Source: Planotetraspora silvatica
GTDB lineage: Bacteria; Actinomycetota; Actinomycetes; Streptosporangiales; Streptosporangiaceae
Direction of reading: 5' to 3'
Assembly (NCBI RefSeq): GCF_016863315.1
Contig: NZ_BOOQ01000012.1
Span: 1-64,000, forward strand
Length of the DNA stretch: 64,000 nucleotides
Below, in pieces: positions 27,045 to 35,651 of the stretch (within the stretch, counting starts at the first letter, position 1; each line of letters begins with the position of its first letter). The notes beneath the pieces were generated by a model that did no database searches, was not told the origin of the DNA, and was given only the letters and a program-made list of their open reading frames with translations. Position numbers and translations under genes: made by a program.

Positions 27045-27899
27045 TCACGAAGTCGGGGTCGCGGACGGGGTGGCGCCGGGCTCGGTGCCGAACCACTTCT
27101 TGTAGATCGCGTCGTAGGTGCCGTCGGCCTTGGCCGCCGTGATGGCGTCGTTGATGACCGTGGCCAGGGCGGTGTTGCCCTTCTTCATGCCGATGCCGTA
27201 CTGCTCACCGGTGTCGAGGCTAGCCACCTGTGCGAACTTGGCGCCGATCTCCGGCTTCTTCAGCCACGTCTGCACGACGGGGAGGTCCTGGACGATCACG
27301 TCGGCCTGACCGGTCTGCAGGGCGAGGAGCTCCTTGGGCGAGTCGGCGTACTCGACCGGGTTGAAGCCCTGCTTCTTGACGTAGTCGAGACCCGTCGTGG
27401 ACGCCTGGGCGCCCAGCTTGAGGTTCTTGGCCTTGACGTCGGCGAGGGAGGTGATCCCGCTGTCCTTCTTCGCCATGAGCGACTGGGTCGCGTCGAAGTA
27501 CGGCACGGAGAACAGGATGTTCTGCTTGCGCTCGTCGGTGATCGTCATGCCGGCGGCGGCGACGTCGCACTTGCCGGAGTTCATGGCCGCGCCGCTCTTG
27601 ATGGCGGCGAAGTCGATGTCGACGATGTCCTGCGTCACCCCGAGCTTCTTGGCCGCCAGGTTGACGATGTCCACGTCGAACCCGACGACGTCACTGCCCT
27701 GGTTGAACTCGAACGGCTCGTAGGGGATGTTCGTGCAGGTCGTGATCTTTCCTGCGTTGACGAGCTTGACTCCCCCCGCAGCCGGGGCGGCGGTGGAATC
27801 CCCGCCGGAGTCTCCGCCGCAGGCCGCGGCGGCGAGCGTGATCGCCAGCGCAGTCGTGCCGATCGCGGCCGCTCGCGGGATGGTGGACCAGAGAGCCAC
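27045..27899 (-). CDS. Substrate-binding lipoprotein, polar amino-acid ABC transporter
   Basis: GTG at 27899 lies six bases after GAGGAGG, which decides the start. The 284-residue protein has a signal peptide ending LAAAACGG (lipobox) and the solute-binding family 3 fold: NIPYEPFEFNQGSDVVGFDVDIVNLAAKKLGV, CDVAAAGMTITDERKQNILFSVPYFDATQSLMAK, LALQTGQADVIVQDL, GEQYGIGMKKGN. It delivers an amino acid to the permease. Confidence 0.93.
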   Translation of the reverse strand: MALWSTIPRAAAIGTTALAITLAAAACGGDSGGDSTAAPAAGGVKLVNAGKITTCTNIPYEPFEFNQGSDVVGFDVDIVNLAAKKLGVTQDIVDIDFAAIKSGAAMNSGKCDVAAAGMTITDERKQNILFSVPYFDATQSLMAKKDSGITSLADVKAKNLKLGAQASTTGLDYVKKQGFNPVEYADSPKELLALQTGQADVIVQDLPVVQTWLKKPEIGAKFAQVASLDTGEQYGIGMKKGNTALATVINDAITAAKADGTYDAIYKKWFGTEPGATPSATPTS

Positions 27900-28197
27900 G
27901 CAGGCCTCCTCATTGTGGTACAAACCGAACTTCCTGCATGCGCAGTTTAGGGGCTGATTGCAACAGGCCGTCTTCGGGCTGAACTTTAGGGTCGAATCCC
28001 CATATATAACAACAGACCCAACAAAAACGACAGTTGTTTAGAGACTGTGGCGTTACACGGGCGGGTCCTCTTGCTGGAAACACCGAAGCCCCTGTTGAGG
28101 GGCAGTAGAGACGTGCGTTGCCCGGCCGTCCCCCTCGCCCCTGTGTCTCGTAGCCGCCGCCGACCGGCGAGTCTATCGGTCCACGTATCGTGACCGA
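27900..28197. promoter_or_regulatory. Promoter and leader region of the amino-acid ABC operon
   Basis: The minus strand holds an AT-rich block at 27995-28045 (TTGTTGTTATATATGG is the clearest -10-like stretch) about 100 bases before the binding-protein gene, and a small GC hairpin (GCCCCTGTTGAGGGGC, 28090-28105). No gene seen. Confidence 0.45.
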
Positions 28198-29031
28198 TCA
28201 GTTCCGGACAGTCTTCTCGGCCGCCAGGGAGGCCAGCTTGGCGAAGGCGTTTCGCGATCCCCCGTACGGCTCCGCCTGGCCGACGACGAGCTGCTGGCCG
28301 GGGGCGCTGCCGATGTGGAACACCTCAAAGTGGAGGGTCATCTCGCCGACTTCGCCGTGCCGATAGCGGATCGACCTGTGCGTTCTGGATCGGATGTCGT
28401 GGCGGTTCCACAGGCGCCGGAAGTCTTCGCTGCCGCGTGACAGCTCCTCGACCAGTTCCCGTACGGACGGGTCGTCGACATCCGTCCCCACTGTGGCTCG
28501 GAGGTGGGCCGCCAAATCTCGGGCCTGCTCGGGCCAGTCCATGTAGAAGTCCCGTGCCAGGGGATTGAGGAAGGTCAGCCGTATCAGGTTGTCGCAGTGG
28601 TCCAACCCCGCGTAAAGAGCTGTGGCCAGCGGGTTCTTGGCGAGAATGTCCAGCCGGATGTTCATCACCAACATCACGGCGTGATCGCAGCCGAGGATGA
28701 ACCGCAAAGCCTTCGGGCACACCTGCTCGGCTCCTGGAGCATGCGGGCGCCTGGCCCGGGGGCGCGCGAGATCGTAAAGATGTTCGGTCGCCTCGGCGTC
28801 GAGCTGGAAGACCCGTGCCAGGGCTTCCAGCACCTGAGCCGAGGGATTGCGTTCCCGTCCCTGTTCCAGCCGCACGTAATAGTCGGCGCTGACATCCGCC
28901 AGCATCGCGACCTCGTCGCGACGGAGCCCGGGGGTGCGGCGGCGGCCGATACTCGGCAGCCCGACCTGGTCGACGGTCGTGGCCTGGCGCCGAGCGCGAA
29001 GGAAGTCCCCGAGCGCGCTCCTGCCTTCCAT
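28198..29031 (-). CDS. XRE-family regulator with MmyB-like ligand domain
   Basis: The 277-residue protein has an N-terminal helix-turn-helix (LGDFLRARRQ ... RRTPGLRRDEVAMLADVSADYYVRLEQGRERNPSAQVLEALARVFQL) and a C-terminal MmyB-type PAS-like domain (NIRLDILAKNPLATALYAGLDHCDNLIRLTFLNPLARDFYMDW, then EVFHIGSAPGQQLVVGQAEP). These regulators are very common in actinomycetes, often beside the dehydrogenase they control; none is adjacent here. Confidence 0.9.
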   Translation of the reverse strand: MEGRSALGDFLRARRQATTVDQVGLPSIGRRRTPGLRRDEVAMLADVSADYYVRLEQGRERNPSAQVLEALARVFQLDAEATEHLYDLARPRARRPHAPGAEQVCPKALRFILGCDHAVMLVMNIRLDILAKNPLATALYAGLDHCDNLIRLTFLNPLARDFYMDWPEQARDLAAHLRATVGTDVDDPSVRELVEELSRGSEDFRRLWNRHDIRSRTHRSIRYRHGEVGEMTLHFEVFHIGSAPGQQLVVGQAEPYGGSRNAFAKLASLAAEKTVRN

Positions 29032-29270
29032 TCCGTCACGTTACGACGCGATGCCTGCGGCAGGGTAGGTGTGTCACTCCCCGGTATGGCGCCTTCCGCC
29101 CGGCCCACCGGCGGATCGGCGCGACCCCGCTGACCCGCCGGGCGTTCACGGCGCGGCCTCCACGCGGCGCCGTCGAGCGTCGAGTCCAGCCGTCGTACGC
29201 CGGGTGCAACCGGCGAGCGGTCTTCGGGATAGAGGACGTTGTCAGCACCTTGGACACGGAGGAGGCACCC

Positions 29271-29312
29271 ATGAAGGGACACACCGGCCGATGGCTACGG
29301 CGAGAGTGGTGA
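29271..29312 (+). CDS. Possible 13-residue leader peptide overlapping the sigma-factor start
   Basis: GGAGGAGG stands six bases before an ATG that opens MKGHTGRWLRREW and stops at TGA (29310-29312). This is a far better ribosome site than that of the sigma gene, whose possible starts (ATG 29291, GTG 29306 or 29309) lie inside it, the last forming a GTGA overlap. Translational coupling or leader control is likely; the peptide itself may have no function. Confidence 0.45.
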   Translation: MKGHTGRWLRREW

Positions 29313-29875
29313 GTCAACCTGCGGAGAAGCTCGACGATTCGGGAATCGTCGCCGCTTCTCTGGAGGACCCGGAGGCGTTCGGTGAATTGTTCCGCCGCCA
29401 CGCGCCACGACTCCACGCCTACATCAAGCGGCGCCTCGGGAGCACTCTCGCCGATGACGTCGTGGCGGAGACGTTCGCCACCGCGTTCCGGCAGCGGGGG
29501 AGATTCGACGGGCGAGCGGAGTTCGCCGCGTGGCTGTGGGGCATCGCCGGCCATTTGATCGCCAGGCACCATCGGCAGGAGACCCGCATGTACAGGGCGT
29601 TCGCCCGGACAGGCGTGGACCCCGCCGAGGACGGTATCGCCGACCTGGCCGGCGATCGCGCGGACGCGGCGGCGCGCAGCCCTCAGCTGGCCAAGGCCCT
29701 CGCCTCACTGAGCGCGCAGGACCGCAGCGCCGTTCTGTTGCTCGCCTGGGGCGAGCTGTCGTACGCCGAGATCGCAGCGACTTTGGACCTGCCCCTCGGC
29801 ACCGTCAAGGCCAAGATCCACCGGGCTCGGACAAAGCTCCGCAAGGCCCTCCCCGAGGAGAAGAACGATGGATGA
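29291..29875 (+). CDS. Sigma-70 family (ECF-type) sigma factor
   Basis: Up to 194 residues. Region 2 reads FGELFRRHAPRLHAYIKRRLG ... DDVVAETFATAFRQRGRFDGRAEFAAWLWGIAGHLI; region 4 reads LSAQDRSAVLLLAWGELSYAEIAATLDLPLGTVKAKIHRARTKLRKAL. There is no region 1 or 3, as in extracytoplasmic-function sigma factors. The true start may be GTG 29309. It overlaps the downstream membrane protein by eight bases. Confidence 0.88.
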   Translation: MATARVVSQPAEKLDDSGIVAASLEDPEAFGELFRRHAPRLHAYIKRRLGSTLADDVVAETFATAFRQRGRFDGRAEFAAWLWGIAGHLIARHHRQETRMYRAFARTGVDPAEDGIADLAGDRADAAARSPQLAKALASLSAQDRSAVLLLAWGELSYAEIAATLDLPLGTVKAKIHRARTKLRKALPEEKNDG

Positions 29876-31073
29876 ACTCGACGCGCTGCGGCAGATGCGG
29901 ACGGCACTTGCCCGTGAGGAGAGCCCGGACCGGCTCGCCCTGCGTACCAACTGGCGGTCCGGCACTCCACCACGCCGCCGCCGTAGCTTCAAGGTTCCGA
30001 TCGTGAGCGTGATCTCGACGGCCGCTCTGGTCGCCGGGGCCGTCGTCGTCATCTCTGTGACGTCCTCTCCGGCACCGGACGGGGTCCCGCCGGTCCGTCT
30101 GGGCGAGAAGGGCGGTGCTCACGAGCCGGGCAACGCGCTGCTGGTGGCCGCCACGAACGTGCAGAAGGGGCCGACCCGCGAGTACTGGCACACCACGCGC
30201 ATCACCGGGGAGATCTACGCGATCGGCAAGAGCGCGGCGGACCACTACAAGCTCGAGTCGAGGTGGCAGTACGACGAGTGGACCGACCAGAGCGGCAAAC
30301 AGTGTGTCGTCAATCAAGACTTGAACGCCCGCCCGTGGACCGCCCTCGACAAACAGAAGTGGGAGAAGGCGGGGGCTCCTACGACGGTGGAGTTCCCCGT
30401 CCCAGAAGGGGGGATGGGCGTTCTGTTCCTGAAACCCACGAGAACAGGGGGACCCTGCCGCAACATCGGTGATCGGCAATTCCTCGGCATGACGGTGAAG
30501 CAGCTGGCCGCGCTGCCCACCCAGCCTGAGCAGTTGAAGAACGCCCTGTTGGACATCAAGGGCAACTGGGAGGCGGTCAGCGCGAAGCCCGGCGAGCGGC
30601 CGATTCGGGCCCTGAAGGGCGAGAAGCGGGTCCGGGCGCTGAGCGATGTCGCCGGCACCCTGCTGGGCGTCGCGCCCGCCCCTCCGGCGGTGCGGGCGGC
30701 GGCGTTCCGGATGCTCGCCACCCTCCCCGGCGTCAAAGCGGAGGGCGAGGCGACCGACCCCCTGGGCCGCCCGGGAACGGTGATCTCCCTGCCGGTGGAG
30801 ACGACGGTCCCTCTCGGCATCTACACAGCGCCCAAGCAACTCGGCACCTACCGGCGACAGTGGATCATCGATCCGGGCAGCGGGACGCTGCTGGCCGTAC
30901 GGGATCTCGTGGCGACGCCGCCGCACGGCTCCCGGAAACTCCCCCCGGGAGACGACGGCAAGCCCCGCCGCCTGACGGTCGACACCCAGCCCGACCGGTT
31001 CCACAAGCCCGGAGAGGTGTCCCAGTACGAGGTGTACGCGGTCGCGGAATGGACCGACGCGACACCGAACTGA
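29868..31073 (+). CDS. CU044_5270-type membrane protein, partner of the sigma factor
   Basis: The 401-residue protein has a short cytoplasmic N-terminus (MDELDALRQMRTALAREESPDRLALR), one transmembrane helix near residues 43-65 (FKVPIVSVISTAALVAGAVVVIS) and a large outside domain including EYWHTTRITGEIYAIGK and QWIIDPGSGTLLAVRDLV. Proteins of this layout regularly follow ECF sigma genes in actinomycetes. Acting as the anti-sigma factor is inferred from position and topology only; there is no zinc anti-sigma motif. Confidence 0.75.
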   Translation: MDELDALRQMRTALAREESPDRLALRTNWRSGTPPRRRRSFKVPIVSVISTAALVAGAVVVISVTSSPAPDGVPPVRLGEKGGAHEPGNALLVAATNVQKGPTREYWHTTRITGEIYAIGKSAADHYKLESRWQYDEWTDQSGKQCVVNQDLNARPWTALDKQKWEKAGAPTTVEFPVPEGGMGVLFLKPTRTGGPCRNIGDRQFLGMTVKQLAALPTQPEQLKNALLDIKGNWEAVSAKPGERPIRALKGEKRVRALSDVAGTLLGVAPAPPAVRAAAFRMLATLPGVKAEGEATDPLGRPGTVISLPVETTVPLGIYTAPKQLGTYRRQWIIDPGSGTLLAVRDLVATPPHGSRKLPPGDDGKPRRLTVDTQPDRFHKPGEVSQYEVYAVAEWTDATPN

Positions 31074-31194
31074 CGCGATAGGACCCAGGTCAGCCCGGGC
31101 TCTCCTGGCCGGTGTTTTCAGCGGATGGTCGGCGTGGTGGCGCGGCTGCCGTGCCGACGCGGCGCTCGTAGACCGCCGCGATGCCGAAGGCCAT

Positions 31195-31237
31195 GCCACT
31201 CCCACGATCACGCCGGATGGCGGCGTATGGGAGTGGC
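31195..31237. terminator. Nested hairpin between convergent genes
   Basis: GCCACTCCCA (31195) pairs with TGGGAGTGGC (31228), and inside it CGCCG pairs with CGGCG. It lies between the stops of the CU044_5270 and yajQ genes and can terminate in both directions. Confidence 0.65.
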
Positions 31238-31320
31238 CTGAGCCTCATGCACCGCGTCGTCGACGGTGCTCCGGGGCTGTGTGCCCTGAGACCGCCCGTC
31301 GATGAAACGCCAGGTCTCTT

Positions 31321-31809
31321 CTAGCGGTAGTTCGTGAACTGCAGGGCGATGTCGAGGTCCTTGCCCTTGAGCAGGGAGATGACCTCTTGGAGATCGTCCT
31401 TCTTCTTGCTGCTGACCCGGAGCTCGTCGCCCTGGATCTGCGCCTTGATGCCCTTGGGGCCCTCGTCGCGGATCAGCTTCGAGATCTTCTTCGCGTTCTC
31501 CTGGTCGATGCCCTCCTTGAGGGCGACCGCCAGCCGGTATTCCTTGCCGGACAGCCTCGGGTCGTCCGCGTCGAGGACCTTCAGCGAAAGGCCTCGCTTG
31601 ACGATCTTCTCCTTGAACACGTCGAGGACGGCGTTCGCGCGCTCCTCGCTGTTCGCCTTGATCTCGATGCTCTCGCCTGACCAGGAGATCTCCGCCCCGG
31701 TGCCCTTGAAGTCGAATCGGTGTCCGACCTCCTTGGCCGTCTGATTCAGGGCGTTGTCGACCTCCTGCCGGTCGATCTTGCTGACCACGTCGAAACTACT
31801 GTCGGCCAT
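31321..31809 (-). CDS. yajQ: YajQ-family nucleotide-binding protein
   Basis: A 162-residue protein from the ATG at 31809, beginning [28 protein letters not shown] and [11 protein letters not shown], ending [24 protein letters not shown]: the full YajQ family pattern of two RNP-like domains. Some members bind cyclic di-GMP or RNA; the function here is untested. Probably monocistronic. Confidence 0.93.
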   Translation of the reverse strand: MADSSFDVVSKIDRQEVDNALNQTAKEVGHRFDFKGTGAEISWSGESIEIKANSEERANAVLDVFKEKIVKRGLSLKVLDADDPRLSGKEYRLAVALKEGIDQENAKKISKLIRDEGPKGIKAQIQGDELRVSSKKKDDLQEVISLLKGKDLDIALQFTNYR

Positions 31810-31862
31810 CGGTGTCCGTGTCCTCTCCTCGTTGCCTTCTGAGATTAGTGGCCCAGGCGTGA

Positions 31863-32342
31863 TCAGAGGGCTTTGCGCATGACAACACGGGGTTCCACGT
31901 CGATGCCCAGCGCGTGCTCCTGCCGTACGAGTGCGGTCAGCTCGGGACCCCACGCTTCGGGAGGCAGTACGGCGAAGCCGCGGACGGCGTACCAAGGGGC
32001 GTTCCACGGGACATCGCGGAACGTCGTCAATGTCATCGCCGCCGCACCGGCCGCCACCGCCGCGTCGCAGGCGGCGGTGAGTAGGTCCGTGCCGATGCCG
32101 CGTCTGCCATGATCAGGGTGTACGGCGAGCTGTTCGAGGTGAGCCAGCCCGTCGACTGTCCCGAGCATGGCGAACCCCAACGGCGGCCGGCCCGCGACGA
32201 TCACGCTCTCCGGGTCGTCGCATTCCTCGATCATCGTGGTCCCGGGAGGGAAGAAGATGCCCATAGGCGCGAACATCCCGTCGGCCGCGAACTCCACCGT
32301 CACCAGCGTTTCGAGGTCACCGGTCTCGGCCCATCTGATCAT
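31863..32342 (-). CDS. GNAT-family N-acetyltransferase
   Basis: The 159-residue protein has the acetyl-CoA motif [28 protein letters not shown] (R/Q-x-x-G-x-G) and the C-terminal strand [25 protein letters not shown] typical of the family. Substrate unknown. Confidence 0.88.
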   Translation of the reverse strand: MIRWAETGDLETLVTVEFAADGMFAPMGIFFPPGTTMIEECDDPESVIVAGRPPLGFAMLGTVDGLAHLEQLAVHPDHGRRGIGTDLLTAACDAAVAAGAAAMTLTTFRDVPWNAPWYAVRGFAVLPPEAWGPELTALVRQEHALGIDVEPRVVMRKAL

Positions 32343-32480
32343 GCTTCTACTATGGCGCGCGTCGGCGGCCGGGCGGCGAAATCTCCAGTTCGCCGGAGTC
32401 CTTCCCTGAGAAAACGGGCGTCACGTGCACCCTGGAAGTCCGCTATTCTTCTTGCTGTCGCTGCGATGAGCAGCTGACAC

Positions 32481-32565
32481 GGCAGGTTGCCCGAGTGGCC
32501 AAAGGGAGCGGTCTGTAAAACCGTCGGCTCAGCCTACGCAAGTTCGAACCTTGCACCTGCCACCA
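32481..32565 (+). tRNA. tRNA-Tyr (GTA), CCA encoded
   Basis: Acceptor GGCAGGT pairs with ACCTGCC; the anticodon arm GCGGT-CTGTAAA-ACCGT gives anticodon GTA; a long variable arm and the T-arm GCAAG-TTCGAAC-CTTGC follow, as in class II tRNA-Tyr. The 3' CCA is in the DNA. Its T-arm and 3' end are duplicated at 44296, marking it as an integration site. Confidence 0.95.
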
Positions 32566-32573
32566 GGGATTTT
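32539..32573 (+). repeat. Left att-like repeat (3' end of tRNA-Tyr)
   Basis: Thirty-five bases, from the last bases of the T-arm through CCA and into the flank (ends CACCAGGGATTTT), are identical to 44296-44330. Similarity continues with mismatches for about 90 more bases (for example GCCGCCGTTTGTCGC near 32640 and 44397). This is the pattern left by tyrosine-recombinase elements that use tRNA genes. Confidence 0.85.
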
Positions 32574-32581
32574 CCCAGCTC

Positions 32582-32604
32582 AGAGACCCTACGGGGTCTC
32601 TTTT
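32582..32604 (+). terminator. Intrinsic terminator of tRNA-Tyr
   Basis: AGAGACCC and GGGTCTCT form an eight-pair stem around TACG, followed directly by TTT. The copy near 44340 has lost the symmetry. Confidence 0.85.
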
Positions 32605-32954
32605 GCTTTTCAGGGACATGCAGCCGCAGGCCACTCTAGGCCGCCGTTTGTCGCCAATCGCGCAATATCCGCACAATGATCTTGGTGGGGGGATCGAGGG
32701 TGCGGCGGCTCGTGTCCCGGCCTTGATGGGAGCGTGCTCGGAGGATCGTGCCGAGATGTTCGCGGCCATCAGGAACTTTCCGGGGCACCGCCGACCCTGG
32801 AAATGAAAAAGTCCCGAGCCTGTGAACCGCAGAGATTCGGGACCGAGGTTGGTGTCCGAGGGGCGATCGCAACCATACGTCCATGGCGCGCCCCGCTCGG
32901 CGGGATCACGGTCCTCCTACGGCCCCCCGGCCTCAGTGGAGCTCTCAGCTTCGG
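32605..32954. other. Island left end, no gene seen, with LysR terminator
   Basis: About 350 bases between the tRNA terminator and the lysR stop. A minus-strand hairpin GTCCCGA/TCGGGAC (32811-32843) followed by TTTTT is a good terminator for lysR. No integrase or excisionase frame is visible. A minus frame through the tRNA is an artefact of the tRNA sequence. Confidence 0.6.
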
Positions 32955-33794
32955 TTAGAGGAGGGTGGCGGTGCGGACGAGGGCGGCGAGGGCCTGGGAG
33001 CGGCTGTGGGGAGGCCAGGCGATCACCGTGGTCACCTTCGGAGCGTCGAGGACGGGGACGGCGGCCAGGTCGCTGCGCAGGTGGGTCCGGCAGGACTCCG
33101 GAAGGACCGCCGCGGCCCGGCCGAGGGCGATCAGTTGGTACAGCTGCGCGGTGTCGCGGACCTTCGGGCCGGGGCCGTCGGTGTAGACGCCGACGCGGTC
33201 GGGCCAGCGGGGTAGCGGCAGGCCGGGCAGGTCGGTGACGTCGGCCATCTTCACATGAGGCCGGCTGAGGAGCTCGTGGCCGCGGGGCAGGATCGCGAGT
33301 TGGTTCTCGGTGTGCAGCTCCTCGGTGTCGAAGCCGAGCGTCGAGTCGAACGGGAGGTGCAGCAGCGCGACGTCGGCACGTCCGTCACGGAGCATGCGTT
33401 CCTGCTCGCCGACGCCGCAGAGCTGCACGTCGACGGTAACCGCGGAAGGGTCGGCGGCGTAGGCGTCGAGCAGCCTGGCCAGCAGTTCGCCGGCCGATCC
33501 GGCCTTGGTGACCAGGACCAGGCCTGGGTGGGGTTTCGCGGCGCGGCGGGTGCGGCGGTCGGCCGCCTCGACCGCGTCCAGGGCCGCCCGGCCCTCGCGG
33601 AGCAGGACGGATCCTGCCTCGGTCAGCGTGACGGCGCGGCTCGTCCGTTCCAGCAAGTCCACTCCGAGACGTCGCTCGAGCTGCTGGATCGCCCGCGACA
33701 GCGGCGGCTGGGCGATCCCCAGCCGTTCGGCGGCGCGCCCGAAGTGCAGTTCCTCGGCGACGGCGACGAAGTACCGCAATTCCCTCGACTCCAT
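32955..33794 (-). CDS. LysR-family transcriptional regulator
   Basis: A 279-residue regulator. N-terminal HTH: LRYFVAVAEELHFGRAAERLGIAQPPLSRAIQQLERRLGVDLLERTSRAVTLTEAG; then a periplasmic-binding-like effector domain. It is divergent from an SDR gene, with a perfect dyad between them, so it most likely controls that gene and itself. Confidence 0.92.
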   Translation of the reverse strand: MESRELRYFVAVAEELHFGRAAERLGIAQPPLSRAIQQLERRLGVDLLERTSRAVTLTEAGSVLLREGRAALDAVEAADRRTRRAAKPHPGLVLVTKAGSAGELLARLLDAYAADPSAVTVDVQLCGVGEQERMLRDGRADVALLHLPFDSTLGFDTEELHTENQLAILPRGHELLSRPHVKMADVTDLPGLPLPRWPDRVGVYTDGPGPKVRDTAQLYQLIALGRAAAVLPESCRTHLRSDLAAVPVLDAPKVTTVIAWPPHSRSQALAALVRTATLL

Positions 33795-33810
33795 GCCACC
33801 AGGCTATCCG

Positions 33811-33837
33811 GGATCGATACCTGTGAGGTATCGATCC
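33811..33837. promoter_or_regulatory. LysR operator dyad
   Basis: GGATCGATACCT and AGGTATCGATCC are exact 12-base inverted copies around GTG. The core contains the T-N11-A arrangement expected for LysR-type binding, 17 bases before the lysR start and 52 before the SDR start. Confidence 0.75.
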
Positions 33838-33888
33838 CCATCCAAACGGTGTTGGAACCCTCGCCGGGACGCGAAGCAGGATCGGAAC

Positions 33889-34620
33889 ATGACCGGACAG
33901 AAGATCGCGCTTGTCACCGGCGCGAACAAGGGGATCGGGTTTGAGATCGCTGCAGGCTTGGGCCGTCTCGGCTGGATCGTCGGCGTCGGCGCGCGCGACG
34001 CGGCGCGCCGACAAACCGCCGTGGAGAAGCTGAGCGCGGGCGGCGCCGACGTCTTCGGCGTCCCGCTGGACGTGACGGACGACGCAAGTGTGGCCGCCGC
34101 GGCAGCAATGCTGGAGGAGCGCTTCGAACGCCTCGACGTACTCGTCAACAACGCAGCCGTCACCGGCGGCATGCCCCAAGAACCCACCAACGTCGACATC
34201 GCGACGGTACTAACAGCCGTGGAGACCAACGTGATCGGCGTCATCCGCGTCACCAACACGATGCTGCCGCTGCTCCGCCGCTCGCCGTCACCCCGCATCG
34301 TGAACATGTCCAGCAGCGTCGGCTCCCTGACCCGCCAGACCTCCTCTACCGACCAGGGCTCCACAGGCCCCCTGTCAGCCGCCTACGCCCCCTCCAAGAC
34401 CTTCCTCAACGCCCTCACCATCCAGTACGCCAAGGAACTACGCGACACCAACATCTTGATCAACGCCGCCTGCCCCGGCTTCGTCGCAACCGACCTCAAC
34501 GCCTTCCGCGGCCACCGCACCCCAGAACAAGGCGCCGCAATCGGAATCCACCTTGCGACCCTCCCCGACAACGGCCCCACCGGCGGCTACTTCGAAGACG
34601 CCGGCGCAATCCCCTGGTGA
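33889..34620 (+). CDS. Short-chain dehydrogenase/reductase
   Basis: The 243-residue Rossmann protein has the cofactor motif ALVTGANKGIGFEIA, NNAAV in the fourth strand, catalytic Ser in IVNMSSSVGSL and YAPSK (Tyr and Lys). The GANKGIG form is that of carbonyl-reductase-like SDRs using NADP(H). Codon choice in its second half leans to C-ending codons but is not foreign. A terminator follows. Confidence 0.9.
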   Translation: MTGQKIALVTGANKGIGFEIAAGLGRLGWIVGVGARDAARRQTAVEKLSAGGADVFGVPLDVTDDASVAAAAAMLEERFERLDVLVNNAAVTGGMPQEPTNVDIATVLTAVETNVIGVIRVTNTMLPLLRRSPSPRIVNMSSSVGSLTRQTSSTDQGSTGPLSAAYAPSKTFLNALTIQYAKELRDTNILINAACPGFVATDLNAFRGHRTPEQGAAIGIHLATLPDNGPTGGYFEDAGAIPW

Positions 34621-34653
34621 CACGCCTGGCGCGACCCCGGAGAGGCCAGGGCG

Positions 34654-34694
34654 AAGAGGCCCCTGACCAGCGGAAACGTGGTCAGGGACCTCTT
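34654..34694 (+). terminator. Terminator after the SDR gene
   Basis: AAGAGGCCCCTGACCA and TGGTCAGGGACCTCTT form a 16-pair stem with one mismatch and a nine-base loop, starting 33 bases after the SDR stop. Confidence 0.8.
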
Positions 34695-34790
34695 GCTGCA
34701 TGTCCGGGCTACGCACCCGCCGATCCGTGGACTACGCACCCGCCGACCGTGCGCAACTCTCCGCCAACCTCGCCCGATCATGACAAAGTA

Positions 34791-35180
34791 CTACGAGGCC
34801 AGGGTCACGATCTGGATCAGGTTCCCGCAGGTGTCGTCGAAGACCGCCATGGTCACCGGCCCTGCCTCCATCGGCTCCTGTGTGAACGTCACCCCCAGCC
34901 CGCGCAGCCGCTCGTACTCCGTCTGCACGTCCGCGACCTGGAACGAGGCGGCCGGAATGCCGTCGGCAACCAGCGCCTCCTTGTACGGCTTGACCGCGGG
35001 GTGCCCGTCCGGCTCCAGCAGCAACTCCGTGCCCCCGGGGTCCTCCGGTGAGACGACCGTCAGCCACCGGGCCTCACCCAGCGGGATGTCGTGCTTCTTG
35101 GTGAAGCCGAGCACCTCGGTGTAGAAGTCGAGGGCCTTTTGCTGGTCGTCAACGAACACGCTGGTGACGTAGATCTTCAC
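34791..35180 (-). CDS. VOC/glyoxalase-fold protein
   Basis: From the GTG at 35180 the 129-residue protein reads VKIYVTSVFVDDQQKALDFYTEVLGFTKKHDIPLGEARWLTVVSPED and ends TMAVFDDTCGNLIQIVTLAS, a single vicinal-oxygen-chelate module of the DUF/extradiol type. Function unknown. It is coupled (GTGA overlap) to the ArsR-type regulator upstream, a common pair in actinomycetes not tied to arsenic. Confidence 0.85.
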   Translation of the reverse strand: MKIYVTSVFVDDQQKALDFYTEVLGFTKKHDIPLGEARWLTVVSPEDPGGTELLLEPDGHPAVKPYKEALVADGIPAASFQVADVQTEYERLRGLGVTFTQEPMEAGPVTMAVFDDTCGNLIQIVTLAS

Positions 35181-35464
35181 GGTGCCTGTCCTTTCCTGGT
35201 GACCGGCCACCGCTCGAAGATGGCGGCCAGGGGAGTGGTGTCGAGGTGGTGGAACTTGTACCGCCCCTGCTTGCGCGTCGTGATCAGCCCGGCCTCCTCC
35301 AGCACCGCCAGATGCTGGGATACGGCCTGCCGGGTCAGGCTCAGCTGATGTCGACTCGTCAGGCGGACACAGATCTCGAAGAGGGTCTGGCCGTCGCGCT
35401 CGGTCAGCTCGTCGAGGATGGTTCGCCGGGTGGGGTCGGCGAGGGCCTTGAAGACATCGCCCAT
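35177..35464 (-). CDS. ArsR-type winged-helix regulator (not arsenic-type)
   Basis: ATG at 35464 begins MGDVFKALADPTRRTILDELTERDGQTLFEICVRL; a TTG six codons upstream is an alternative. The recognition region is QLSLTRQAVSQHLAVLEEAGLITTRKQGRYKFHHLD. It lacks the CVC As(III) motif, so despite the family name it should respond to something else, perhaps the substrate of the VOC protein. Confidence 0.88.
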   Translation of the reverse strand: MGDVFKALADPTRRTILDELTERDGQTLFEICVRLTSRHQLSLTRQAVSQHLAVLEEAGLITTRKQGRYKFHHLDTTPLAAIFERWPVTRKGQAP

Positions 35465-35557
35465 GCGGGCGAGGATAGGCAAGCCGTCACTTGCCTGTCA
35501 ATCCATCCTCCGGCGGGGGCACTCCGGCTCCGGGATGATCGCCAAGACAGGGGAGGG

Positions 35558-35624
35558 TCCGTAGGCGGCTGAGGTAGAGCCGCGCATCCCTCCACCCATC
35601 GACCCAGGCGGAGCCCAGCAGACT
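35558..35624 (-). repeat. Dispersed repeat, copy 1
   Basis: About 67 bases, including CATCGACCCAGGCGGAGCCC, are roughly 80 percent similar to 43845-43911 (CATCGACCCAGGCAGAGCCC). Both lie in non-coding DNA inside the island. Origin unknown. Confidence 0.6.
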
Positions 35625-35651
35625 CCGCGTGGTTGGTGCGTACGGTTTCGA

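Noticed and set aside
32443-32769. Minus frame reading through the tRNA
   Set aside because: Part of its product is the translated tRNA-Tyr, a well-known annotation artefact.
35177-35464. Third arsenic repressor of the island
   Set aside because: It belongs to the ArsR fold family but has a single Cys in helix 3 and pairs with a VOC gene without the ArsI cysteine pair.
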